64,000 bases of DNA from Hemerocallis citrina (lineage: Eukaryota; Streptophyta; Magnoliopsida; Asparagales; Asphodelaceae): contig CM030363.1 of NCBI GenBank assembly GCA_017893485.1, positions 87,003,730-87,067,729 on the forward strand, written 5' to 3'. The notes below the pieces were generated by a model. That model saw nothing but the letters and a program-made list of their open reading frames with translations, was not told the origin of the DNA and did not search any database. Positions 47,534-58,470 of the stretch are shown here, in pieces. Position 1 is the stretch's first letter. Every line of letters begins with the position of its first letter. Position numbers and translations under genes: made by a program.

Positions 47534-48672
47534 TGTCGGCCTATAGATTTCAAAATTAGGTCTGATTACAAAATCGAATTCTGAAGCTTTCTAATGATCA
47601 ATGTTATGAAAATAGTTCGTATTCAGGAAAATAATAAATCTCAACGAATCTTCATCAGGTATACGTATATATATCACTCAAACATCAATATGTCAAGATC
47701 TACGTTCTCATGTTCTAAATCACAAATCCTTTCTTTAAGGTTTTACAAAATCTAACTCTCTTTCATAATTCTAAATCAAAATCTGATTTATAGATCTAAT
47801 GTCCAGATGTTCATACTCAAATCTCAACATGCTTTAGTAAACAATTTTAATAATAAAGATCTACTATTTCATTCTCAATTATTCACATGATTCCTACCTC
47901 AATACAATATCTATATTGTTCACATCATCCAATCATTTCATCATGATACTTGCACACATAGATCAATCAACAAGACGAATTATAATATTCACAAAGTCGA
48001 ACAAACAAACAAGATCACTCACATGAATCAAACAACAAAACAATTTTTATATCTCTCACCTTAGAATTTGAGAAAAGTCCACCAAAAGAATCCTCCTTTT
48101 GCTAGATCCAAAGGTTCCTTGCTCCACCGAAATAAATCTCCCAAAATTCAGTATTTTATCAGCAATGACGGCTGGGGGAAAAATCTCGTATATATGCCGG
48201 ATTGATAATTAGGGTTTTACCCGCAACTTTGCAAAACAACCATTTCCAAAATACAATTTACATATATAGATCGTTCTTTGGAAATTCCATCAAAACTCAT
48301 TCAAATTAGGATTTATAAGAAAATATACATTCTAAATCTCAATTAATACTGTTCAAAACGTCCAAAAATCACATTTTGCACTTAAACCCCTAAAAATGTC
48401 AAATTTACAAAAAGGTCCTTCTTTTCTCAAAAATTGCAAATAGTTCCAATTAATTTCAGAAAAATCTGGAAAAATACTAAATAAATCACAAATATTAAAT
48501 AATGATTTTCCATGAATAGAACTAAATTTTCCAACTTCTCAAAAAGTATTTGCACGTGTTTTGCACGTGTTCAAAGGATAAATTTTTCTGAAAATGTTCA
48601 TTAAATCTCCAAAAATAAATTTAAATTCATTTTCAAATATAAAAATAATATTTGAAAATAAGGGGTTGTACA

Positions 48673-48685
48673 TCACTCCCTCCTT
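48673..48685 (-). other. Gypsy-1 polypurine tract
   Basis: Read on the minus strand, AAGGAGGGAGTGA lies directly before the 3' LTR. Gypsy-2 has the near-identical AAGGAGGGAGTGC. Confidence 0.8.
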
Positions 48686-48921
48686 AGAAGAGTTCTGTCC
48701 TCAGAACTACTACTAATGAGTCCAAACAACATATCATCACAATAAATAATATCTCATAAATAGAACATAGTCCAAACAATATATCAACAAAGAAATCAAC
48801 ATCTCATAATGTAAACATAGTTCAAACAATTGCATATGACAATTCAATCAAAATAGAAGGAATACAATTCAAATCAAAGTATTATCATTCAAAGAATTAC
48901 AATCACACAAAAGAAATACAC

Positions 48922-51900
48922 TCATGCAAAAAGTTCAGGAAAATCCTTCTGCATGCGATCCTCAGGCTCCCAAGTAGCCTCCTCAAACTGCTGATTCCTC
49001 CACAACACCTTGACCATAGGTATCACCTTGCGCCTGAGAACTTTCTCCCTACGATCAACGATCTCAACAGGTCGTTCCTTGTAACTCAAGTTCACCTGTA
49101 AATCTTCAGGAATCTCTACCAACTGATGATTCTGATCTGGCACATACTTCCTCAACAATGACACGTGGAATACATCATGCACTTGTGCCAACTCCTCTGG
49201 AAGCTTCAATCTATATGCTGTCTTGCCAATCCGCTCCATGATCCTGTATGGACCAATATACCTTGGCGCCAGCTTGCCTCCCTTACCAAACCTGATCACT
49301 CCCTTGGTCGGAGAAACCTTGAGGAAAACCGCATCCCCAACCTCAAACTCCAAGTCTCTTCGTCGTGTATCAGCATAACTCTTCTGCCGACTCTGAGCCT
49401 CAACCAATCTCTTGCGAATCAGCTCAATCTGCTCTGATGTCTGCTGTACGATCTCGGGACCATACATTTGCCTCGCGCCAACCTCATACCAACAAACAGG
49501 TGTCCTGCACCTCCGCCCGTACAAAGCCTCATACGGTGCCATCCCAATACTCGCATGGTAACTGTTGTTATAAGCAAACTCAACTAATGCCAAGTATCTT
49601 TCCCAACTACCACCGAAATCCATAACACAAGCCTTCAACATATCTTCCAGCACTCGATTCACCCTCTCAGTCTGACCATCGGTCTGTGGATGAAAAGCTG
49701 TACTGAAATCAGTTCTAGGTGCCCAAAGCTGCTTGTAGGCTCTTCCAAAACCTTGAAGTAAACCTTGCATCTCTGTCGGATACAATCGACACAGGAACTC
49801 CATGAAGTCTCACAATTTTCCCAATGTACAACTCAGCCAATTTCTCCATCGACCAAGTAATCTTCATGGCTAGAAAGTGAGCCGACTTAGTCAAACGGTC
49901 CACAACAACCCAAATCGAGTCATTGCCCTTCGAACTCCTCGACAAACCTGTGATGAAATCCATACTGATATTCTCCCACTTCCACTCCGGAATGGGTAAC
50001 GGCTGTAACAAACCTCCAGGTCTCTGGTTTTCTGCTTTGATCTACTGACAAGTCAAACACCTTGCCACAAAATCTGCTGCATCCCGCTTCATACCAGACC
50101 ACCAAAAGTGCTGTTTGATGTCCCTATACATCTTCGTGCCTCCTGGATGAACTGACAACAAGGTACTGTGTGCTTCCTGTAAGGTACTCTCTCTCAAATC
50201 TGCATTATCTCTAACACACAACCTCTCACCCAACCAAAGAACTCCATCTTGGACACGAAACTCTGATAGCTTGCCTTCAGAAACCTGTTGCAACATCTTC
50301 TGAATCTCTGAGTCTGATTTCTGACCTTTCACAATCCTCTCTCTCAAGGACGGCTGCAGCCTCAACTGAGCCAAAGATGCCCCTAAACCTTGCAGTACCA
50401 CCTCGATACCTGCCTGATCGATCTCTGCTGCCAACTCACTGCGAGTAGTGATCAAACTTGATAAACTACTCTTCCTGCTAAGTCCATCAGCCACCACATT
50501 TGCCTTGCCCGGATGATACTTGATCTCGGGACGAATGTCTTCCAATACCTCCAACCACCTTCTCTGCCGAAGATTTAGATCCTTCTGCTGATAAATGTAC
50601 TTCAGGCTCTTGTGGTAAGTGTACATATTAACCTTCTCACCATAAACATAATGCCTACACAGCTTTAAGGCATAAATGATAGCTGCTAGCTCCAAATCAT
50701 GCGTCGGGTAATTCCTCTCATGCGGACGCAATTGCCTTGAACCATAAGCAATAACCTTGCCTTCTTGCATCAAGACACATCCCAAACCTCTGAGAGATGC
50801 ATCACTGTAGATATCATAATCATTCCCTGCTTGCGGCAAAGCTAAGATAGGTGTAGTAGTCAACCTTTCCTTTAACTTAAGGAAACTCTCCTCGCACTTA
50901 TCTGTCCACACAAATGCCACATTCTTCCGGGTCAAACCTGTCAAAGGGACTGTAATCTGAGAATATCCCTGGATAAATCTCCTGTAGTAACCAGCTAAAC
51001 CCAAGAAACTCCTGACTTCCTTCACAGACGTCGGCCTGGGCCAATCCTTCACTGCTTCAACTTTCTGAGGATCAGTACCTACTCCCTCCTTAGAAAGAAT
51101 ATGACCAAGGAAAGCTACCTCAGACTTTCAAAACTCACATTTCGATAACTTGGCATACAAGCTATGCTCATGCAATTTCTGTAACACCGCTGTCAAGTGC
51201 GTAGAATGCTCCTCCTCCGACTTTGAATACACCAAAATATCGTCGATGAGTACTACCACAAAGGAGTCGATAAATGGCCTCAAAACCCGATTCATCATAT
51301 CCATGAAAACTACTGGCACATTCGTCAACCCGAATGGCATGACCAGAAACTCATAGAGCCCATGACGAGTCCTGAAAGCTGTCTTACTCACATCTTCCTC
51401 CTTGACTCGAACCTGATGATACCCCGACCTCAAGTCAATCTTCGAAAATACAGCTGCTCCTCGAAGCCTGTCGAACAAATCATCAATCCGCGGCAACGGA
51501 TACTTGTTCTGAATAGTCACCCTATTCAACTCCCGATAGTCAACGCAAATCCTCATTGACCCATCCTTCTTCTTGACTAACAGTACTGGCGCTCCCCACG
51601 GAGAAGAACTCGGCCTGATAAGCCCTTTGCTCAACAGCTCCTCAATCTGCTTCTTCACTTCGTCCTGCTCTACAGGTGCCATCCTGTACGGAGCCTTGGA
51701 AATCGGTGCACTCCCGGGCTGAACATTAATGCAAAACTCCACATCTCTCTGCGGCGGTAGTCCTGGAAAATCATCCAAGAACACCTGAGGAAAATCTCTG
51801 ACGACCGGAATGCCCTTGACTTCATCTGGAATGGCCATCTTGGATACAATTGCAGCCACCTTCGGAATCTTCTTCTTTCCTTGGAAGGTCATTGCAGGTC

Positions 51901-52291
51901 CACCTGGTGCTTTCACCAACACTTCCTTCTGCTTGCATTCGATTGTGGCATCATATATTGCCATCCAATCAATGCCCACGATGACATCCACGCCCAATAC
52001 TTTCAGCTCGATCATATCAATGCCGAACAACCTCCCACCAATCTCGATATCACAGCCCTCGTAATATCGATCCGCAATCAGCTCTTCACCTGACGGCGTT
52101 GCCACCGACAAAACCCTGTCTGGGAACAACTTCGGTTCCACACCTAAGATCTTTGCAAAACTTGGCGATACAAATGTGTGCGATGAACCAGTGTCAAATA
52201 AAACCTTTGCCTTTATTCCATTAATTAAAACAACTCCTGTTACAATAAGAATGATACTCAATCTTAAATTGTTCTCAAATAAAGGTTTCAC
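48922..52291 (-). pseudogene. Gypsy-1 pol (protease-RT-RNase H-integrase-chromodomain)
   Basis: The first open frame (52291-51128) has the protease [10 protein letters not shown] and RT with [10 protein letters not shown]. It ends at TGA where Gypsy-2 has a Trp codon. The next (51052-50042) covers the RT end, RNase H (IYSDASLRGLGC) and the integrase HHCC finger, and stops at TAG where Gypsy-2 has Gln. The next (50011-49715) has the integrase core MDFITGL and SDRDARF, and a one-base insertion near 49718 shifts the frame. The last (to 48922) has [14 protein letters not shown] and a C-terminal chromodomain (VKVLWRNQQFEEATWE). Catalytic residues are mostly kept, so decay is recent. Pol lies in a different frame from gag, and a TAA precedes it. 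Confidence 0.9.
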
Positions 52292-52317
52292 TTAATACAT
52301 TGATTCAAAAATAAAAT

Positions 52318-53408
52318 TCAAAATTCTTGCATACCCTGTATTATATTTTCCGAGTTACCAGCGTCTTCCTCGGTTAATGCAAATACTCGCCCTTGCCTCT
52401 TCTGAAATTTGCTCCCACCAGAACCATCCTTCTTCTGTTGTGGACAATGGGGCTGAGTATGTCCTGCCTGCCCACAGTGGGAACAAACCTGCTTTGCCAA
52501 CTTCGGACATGCTGACCTGTATGTCCTGCCTCCTTGCAGTAATAACAGGTCACCCCTTGAGCTGCAGGTGCCTTCTGCACTGGATCACTGAATTTGGCCT
52601 GCTTCGCTGGGAATCCCTTCCCACTCTGGCCTGATGCTGGCCTCTTGTTCCGGTTCCATGTATCTTGCTTCTTCTGGAACTGGTCCATATCCTCCTCAGT
52701 CATCGCTGCCCTCCTGACCAGCTTGTCGAATCTTCTGATGCCCAACGGGATCATCCTCGACCTCAAGCTTGGCCTCAAGCCCTGCTCAAACTTTTTGGCC
52801 TTCTTTGCTTCATCAACGACCAACTCTGGTGCATACCGCGAAAGTTGAGCAAATTTGGTCTCATACTCCTGCACGGTCATGCTGCCCTGCTGAAGGTTCA
52901 AGAACTCAGTCGCCTTCTTCTCCTGAACATCTAGGGGAAAGAAGCGATCTCTGAACTCCTCCAGAAAAGCTTCCCAAGTCAACTGCTGGTCTCCCAAAGC
53001 CCTTTTCACTGACTCCCACCAGACACCAGCGTCCTTCTCAAGCTGCATCGAAGCTAACTTCACCTTGCTGGCTACTGGAGTCTCCGATACCTCGAAGATT
53101 GTCTCCATCTTCCGAATCCAATCATCTGCTGCTGTTGGATCAGCTTGTCCCTCAAAGACTGGCGGCCTCATCCTCTTAAAGGATTCAATCTGCTAAATAG
53201 GATCGGCGTTCACCAATCCATGTCCAGCTCCATGATTCGGCTGCGGATTTTGTTGCTGCGCTTGCTGCGGCGCCACGTTGAATGCCATCAGCGTGTTCAG
53301 CGTCTGGTACACCTTGGCAAATTCAGCCTCAAGGTCGATCCCATTTCCTCGGGAACTACCAGATCCATCCTCATTGTTGCCACCATTCCTGTCCCTGGGT
53401 GCAACCAT
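52318..53408 (-). pseudogene. Gypsy-1 gag
   Basis: It starts with ATG at 53408 (MVAPRDRNGG). A TAG at about 53195 interrupts it before the capsid part (FKRMRPPVFEGQADP, WWESVKRALG, GSMTVQEYETKFAQLSRYAP). Two CCHC-type knuckles follow, CYYCKEAGHTGQ… and CSHCGQAGHTQPHC. A one-base deletion between them shifts the frame. The second frame ends in TGA at 52318-52320. The product would assemble the particle if intact. Confidence 0.85.
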
Positions 53409-53628
53409 TTTGAATACTGCAAAACGAGGGAAAAGTTAGAGCATCACACACACAATTCAAACTCACATCAATAACCTTTGGTAAAATCTCAATTGAATCC
53501 CAAAGGTAAAACATCATATTCAGTTCTATGTGATACTCACTCTTTAATATACACACCTAGGTACTCACACTCCAGTGTCCACACCTAGGTTATTTTTATG
53601 TCATGTTTAGTATTTCTATTGAAGCGTC

Positions 53629-53640
53629 GCTCTGATACCA
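53629..53640 (-). other. Gypsy-1 primer binding site (tRNA-iMet)
   Basis: The minus strand reads TGGTATCAGAGC, five bases inside the 5' LTR edge. Confidence 0.9.
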
Positions 53641-53645
53641 ATCTC

Positions 53646-54445
53646 TGTAGCGCCCCGAATTTCTAATATGATATCTTAGAAAATACGTGGCAAATTCCCA
53701 GTGATCCACTTCAATGCAATATTAAACATAACCAACACCACTAAAAATTTTCAAACATTTATTACAACAAATCATTTTCAATACACAGCGGAATTCAAAA
53801 CAAACTCAACTCAATATTTTCTTTTCATTTGCATCTCAAATTATCTCCAAATGCTATTACAAATTTTACACAATCTCTTATGAGTCAATTATATCTCAAA
53901 ACCAACTTAAGCATTCCATCTCCAACTCTAAGCAACTACCTGCAACAAGTGAGGCTAGAGATGATCCCTAACCCCCAAACTAAAGGGGTCAGCCATAAAT
54001 GATGTGAGAAATATAAAAATAAACAAATATCATAAAAGATCATACCTCATAAATTCTTAATCAACAGGTACTAAATAGGAATATGGGAAATACAAAATGA
54101 CAGTAACATAAAACATCAAGTGATACTAAGCTAAGTGTCATGTGTGAAAAACACGAAAACCACATGCATAAAACCAAGCCAAGAAAACACAAGTTCTATA
54201 TGCAGACTCTCTAATGCGTGCTTGTCGAAGTCTATGCATCCCATTCTACATAGGTTCGGTGCAAGCCCTTAACGTCTTCACTTCATAGGGTTCAATCCCC
54301 GCGTTATGAACTAATCCTAACACGATGACTACTACGAGATAAAGATAAACCATGGATAGTATCTCATGCTCGATAATTCCGGAGATGGATCCCACATCCA
54401 AGATATTTCACTTGAATAATTCCGGAGATCATCCCACACCGAAAC
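53646..54445 (-). repeat. Gypsy-1 5' LTR, cut by Gypsy-2
   Basis: Matches 45813 onward nearly base for base for 800 bp, then breaks at 54446 where Gypsy-2 begins. The rest should resume beyond the window. Confidence 0.9.
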
Positions 54446-54487
54446 TGTAATACCCTGATTTTTCAATTAATGAGAAATTATTTATTT

Positions 54488-54510
54488 TGCACGTGTTGTG
54501 CACGTGCAAT
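54488..54510 (+). promoter_or_regulatory. Paired CACGTG (G-box) motifs near the Gypsy-2 LTR start
   Basis: Two CACGTG hexamers 11 bp apart lie in U3, about 45 bp from the LTR start. CACGTG is the core bound by plant bHLH and bZIP factors. A similar pair lies near the Gypsy-1 U3 start (48553-48571, minus orientation). Confidence 0.55.
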
Positions 54511-55005
54511 ATTTTTGTTGGATTATTTTATCATGATGTGTATGTTTAAATATAATTTTCTCAAATTATTTTAGTACAAAAAGCCTTCTTTAAAAGCCTT
54601 ATTTGATTTAACTAAAAAGCCTTTTCTTAAAAAGCCCAAAAGCATTTTATTTTATTTATTTTTATAAATTATTTTTTGGCCCAAAAAGAAAGCCCATGAA
54701 TTAATTAATTTTAATTAAACTTGTCATGTAGAAGACTTTTTTTAAACAAAATTATTTTTTATACAATTTTAGAATGTACAAATTTGGCCTAGTTGCATGC
54801 ACGTGCACTACACGTACACGTGCAATGCACACCTTACTTTTGAGGCCGGGTAGCATTCTTTTGGAGGGAATTTTGAGTTTGGGTGTGGAGAACATGGGAG
54901 TAGTTTCAAGGAAGTGGGTAGTTCTTGTAACTTCTACTTTGATCTAGTCCCTTCATCCTACAACTAACCAAATGATCTTGGCCCTCCATTCCCCTCATTT
55001 TTTAG

Positions 55006-55013
55006 TATAAATA
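55006..55013 (+). promoter_or_regulatory. Gypsy-2 LTR TATA box
   Basis: TATAAATA, 560 bp from the LTR start, is followed by a C run. Transcription would start about 30 bp downstream. The 3' LTR has the same box at 63522-63529. Confidence 0.7.
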
Positions 55014-55929
55014 CCCCCCCCTCTCATGGCTAACTTTTCATATGCAAAGTGTATTTCTAAGTTATAGTATTATTATTGTGGGAGTTATAAAAGATAAGAG
55101 ATTGTGTGGGTTGTGTTGCTTGGAGTGGCCGGCATCACCAAGAAGCTTTCGGTGTGGACTTGAAGGAGCTTTCGGCATAGGCTTGGAGGCTTGGAGCTTG
55201 AGCGCTTTTGGCTAGGAGGTGGTGCTTTCATCTACAAGGATTCGATTGCTTTTGTTTGTGTTTCTCTCCAATTGAGGTGGGTGAAACATTTTATATTTCT
55301 AAAGTAGATCCATGTTAATTTTACACCATTAAAGATGCATGAAAAATATTATAAAGAGCCCACTTAAATTGAGTAGTTAGCATGTGGGTTGATTAAAATG
55401 TGTTGATTAACTTATATGGCTCTAGTGTTAAGATTAAATTGTGTGTAGATTACCCCATGTTTATTAGTGTGAAGTTGTGATAATGATTAAATTAAATTAA
55501 GAGTGTTGTTATTATGATTAGAGACATAATGTACACTTGTTAATTGTGATAGATGGACTTTCATGTTGATATGAATGTGGACTATGGAAATCATATGTGA
55601 TTGGTTGAATTAAGAACTAATAACAGTAGATTATCTCCATGAAATTATTTATTAAAAAGACTAGTAGATTGATTGTATGGCAATGTCGAAAATGCAATAA
55701 TGTATTTTAATAAATAATTTTTGGGTCTTGTATGTGAAAAATACATTGCATTAGCACCAAAAAATTATATTATTTTACTGGTATGAATTTTTATGACTGA
55801 GGATTTAATCTGGAAGTTTTTATAAAATTTTACTAAAGTAATAAGAAGCTATGGCTTATTGAATATCGAGTTATTTTTAAAACAGTACGAAAATAATACA
55901 AATGGGATTTTATTTGGGTTAGTGACAAC

Positions 55930-56160
55930 CCGAGCCAGTGGCTCAGGTGGTTGGGACCCCGGTTGGCTTCTCTGTGTCGCACGGTTCGAATCCCAGGCCG
56001 AACACTTCTTTTTTAAAAATTACCCTAAAAACTATAGCAGCGAACTCAGGGTATAAATATACCCCAGTCGCTCATATGACGTGAACAGCGATCGGCCTAG
56101 TGGTCGGGCTCTGTGCTGTCTTGGTGTGGCGCCTGGTTCGATTCTTGCCTTCGGCATATT
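55930..56160 (+). repeat. Two tRNA-like (SINE-type) modules inside the LTR
   Basis: The first module has an A-box-like GTGGCTCAGGTGGTTGGG (55938) and a B box GGTTCGAATCC (55983). The second has CGGCCTAGTGGTCGGG (56092) and GGTTCGATTCT (56135). A-B spacing of about 41-44 bp suits RNA polymerase III promoters. A stem-loop around GGGTATAAATATACCC lies between them. They look like a tandem or dimeric tRNA-derived SINE absorbed by the LTR. The first module does not fold cleanly as a tRNA by eye. Confidence 0.55.
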
Positions 56161-57733
56161 GGAAAAAAATATTTTTTTGGGTGTTTTTGAAGTCCAAAAA
56201 TTATGAAATAAATATGGTAATTCTCATAAAAATACAAGGAATTTTATAAGAGTGATTTGGGTATTTTTAGAATGAAATACAATATGGTTTGTGAATAAAA
56301 GGCATAAATGGAGCTTTGGTTATGAGATATACACTTGTGGATTTTATAACTTATAAAGATAGGCTATTATAAGGTAATTGGCTTAAGTGCTTGTGGCGTG
56401 ACATGATTTTATTTATTTTCATTATAAGTATTGCGCAATATATGAAATATGAAGGTTGAAATGTGATATTATGAAGTTGTATAAATTCATGTATGGTTAT
56501 GGAATTAAAACCATGATTTATGAAAGAGGAAAAGAAATTGTTGGCTATAAGCATGAATTGTTTTCATTATGAACTCGTGAATTAAAAGTATTCATCGTGG
56601 ACATGTGAATAAAGTGTAATCATGAATTGAAAAAGAATGAGTATAAAACTCGACATGGAAATTGTCAGGAGTTAAAGATTGTGAAATGAAATTTGAAATA
56701 GAGTAGCTAAGTCTCCCCGGCATTGAGAAAGATGAATTGAAATTGAAATTAGACCAAGGTTGGTCATGTTGAGACAAATGAATAAGTCCGGTTGAAGGAG
56801 AGGCTAACTCTAGTGATTATTTTGTTCATGATTTTTAAATAAAACTAAGGACTAGTACATAGTGGAGATGTGATGAAAGTAGAAGAAAAACATGAGTATG
56901 AGGGCCAACGGATAGCGGTGTGAGAGCGATTCACAGGTTGCCTGCTTGATGCGTCAAGACAGTGCGTGGGCGCTACTCCGGAATTATCGTCCCGGTGGCG
57001 ACGCTCGTGGGATGTTCGAGTGGCTATGGGTGGTGCCATTGTTCCATGGCGGAGGCTGAATTGTCCATAGGTTGCCTGCTCGATGCATCGTGACAGTGTG
57101 TGGGATTCCCCTCCAGGCTGCCTGGATATGGGCTCATAGATCATAGGACATCTAAGACACTACCGTAGTTACAGTAGTAGTTTAAGGCATAACGGGGGGA
57201 TTGAACCCTATCAAGATGAAGAACGAATAAGGGCTTGCCCTCGGACCTATGTAGTATGAGATGCATAGAATCCGAACAAGTGCGCATTAGTGTCATGTAA
57301 CATTAATAAATGCATTAAGGATTAGGTGCACAATCACAACACGACATCAATAGGGTAGTCCCTTTAGTTTGAAATGTGACAAGTTTGTGTTTGCTAAATA
57401 TGAAATGTTAAGTTATACTATTTCCGGCAAAGCGAGGACGGCCGTGTATAATGTTCGTCGGTTGAATAAACTGACGTACCCACAGTCTTATATGCAGGTA
57501 AATATCATGTTAAAGATTAAAGAGATGGATGCTTAAAGATTATGTTACGCTGTTGTACTTGTATCAAATTGTTGTATTTTACTTCCGCTGTGCAAAAGAA
57601 AGATATAATTATGATGTAACTCTGATGTATGATGAAAAGTTTTTATTTTCCCTGTAAAAGTGTACTAAGAAAGTGAAAAGATCCTGTAGAACATCTCAAA
57701 TTCAGTGTATTTGGGATTCGGGGCGTTACAGAG

Positions 57734-57745
57734 TGGTATCAGAGC
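57734..57745 (+). other. Gypsy-2 primer binding site (tRNA-iMet)
   Basis: TGGTATCAGAGC begins three bases after the LTR end. Confidence 0.95.
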
Positions 57746-57899
57746 CACGCTTTCTACACTTTCACACTTGTACAAATTTATAGGGAACGACACCCTAGAT
57801 GTGGATATTAGAGTGTGTGTTTGAATCTAGAGATTTAAATGTAAGTGACTTACATTTGTGTTGCTCTAAGATTTATGCTTTCTCCTCTCTATTTCTAAG

Positions 57900-58325
57900 A
57901 TGGCTGATCACTTCGACCCTGCTGGAGGCGACGACTGGCACATCGTTGAGGAAGAGTACCATCCTGGACAGGCTGATTCCGAGGACGAGTACTACCCTGG
58001 ACAAGCTGATTCTGATGATGAGGAGTACCCTGAATCCCGAGAGATCACCCCACCTCCGGATTCATCTGATGATTCTTCTTCCGACGAAGAAGAAGTACCA
58101 GTTCCAAGTGGTCTTGTGGCTTCTCTTCAGAGGCAAGTGGAAACCCTGAAGGAGAGAGTTGGATTGTTGGAGGCTCAGCTGGAGAAGCGGAAGGCTGACT
58201 ATTCTGTTCTTAGCCATCGGATCTGGGAACTTGAGAAGAAAAAGAACCTAACTGATGTGCTGAAGGATGAGGTTGATGAACTGCGGGAAGAACTTCGAGC
58301 AGCGAAGAGGACCCGTAGGAGTTAG
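57900..58325 (+). CDS. Extra ORF upstream of gag: acidic, coiled-coil protein (141 aa)
   Basis: It starts at an ATG (MADHFDPAGGDDWHIVEEEY) and ends in TAG at 58323-58325. Residues 1-65 are strongly acidic and contain a tandem motif: YHPGQADSEDE followed by YYPGQADSDDE. A Pro/Ser/Asp stretch leads to residues 70-136, a long heptad-like helix (LQRQVETLKERVGLLEAQLE…), ending in a basic tail (KRTRRS). It lies between the PBS and gag in a different frame from gag. Gypsy-1 has no such ORF: there only about 220 bp separate PBS and gag. I do not recognise a family. An RNA- or host-chromatin-interacting accessory role is speculation. Confidence 0.7.
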   Translation: MADHFDPAGGDDWHIVEEEYHPGQADSEDEYYPGQADSDDEEYPESREITPPPDSSDDSSSDEEEVPVPSGLVASLQRQVETLKERVGLLEAQLEKRKADYSVLSHRIWELEKKKNLTDVLKDEVDELREELRAAKRTRRS

Positions 58326-58470
58326 AGTGTTGTAGCTTCTATTTCTTTCCGTTCTGATGTCAAAAATGTTTTAAAATTCGAATGTATAAACTTTTGGAAT
58401 TCAATGAAATGGAAGTTGGTTTAAATTCTTGTTTTATACTTCGAATTTGACGGATCTTTTGCATCAGAAT

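Larger units (their letters stand above)
45813..48672 (-). repeat. Gypsy-1 3' LTR (2,860 bp)
   Basis: On the plus strand it runs TGTAGCGCTCCGAATTTC … GGGTTGTACA. It contains a tandem repeat (46535-46815), GTCGAC doublets (47212-47533) and a pair of CACGTG motifs (48553-48571) close to the element's U3 start. Confidence 0.9.
45813..54445 (-). mobile_element. Gypsy-1: Tekay-like chromovirus (minus strand), decayed
   Basis: The left LTR (45813-48672) is the 3' LTR and the right one (53646-54445) is a 5' LTR cut by Gypsy-2. The 5-bp target sequence on the left is tacat. The PBS (iMet type) is at 53629-53640 and the polypurine tract at 48673-48685. Gene order gag-AP-RT-RH-INT-chromodomain, LTRs near 2.9 kb and sequence similarity to Gypsy-2 fit the Tekay (Del) lineage. 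Several nonsense and frameshift changes make it non-autonomous. Confidence 0.9.
54446..57730 (+). repeat. Gypsy-2 5' LTR (3,285 bp)
   Basis: Starts TGTAATACCCTGATTTTTC and ends GGGCGTTACA. Landmarks: CACGTG pair at about 54490-54506, a second CACGTG-rich palindromic block at 54795-54830, TATA box at 55006, a C run at 55014-55021, two tRNA-like modules at 55930-56160, and a region near 57180-57300 shared with Gypsy-1 LTRs in inverse orientation. AT-rich elsewhere. Confidence 0.95.

Noticed and set aside
55938..56000. Possible tRNA gene
   Set aside because: Boxes A and B are present, but no convincing cloverleaf or anticodon stem is visible by eye. A SINE-like remnant fits better.
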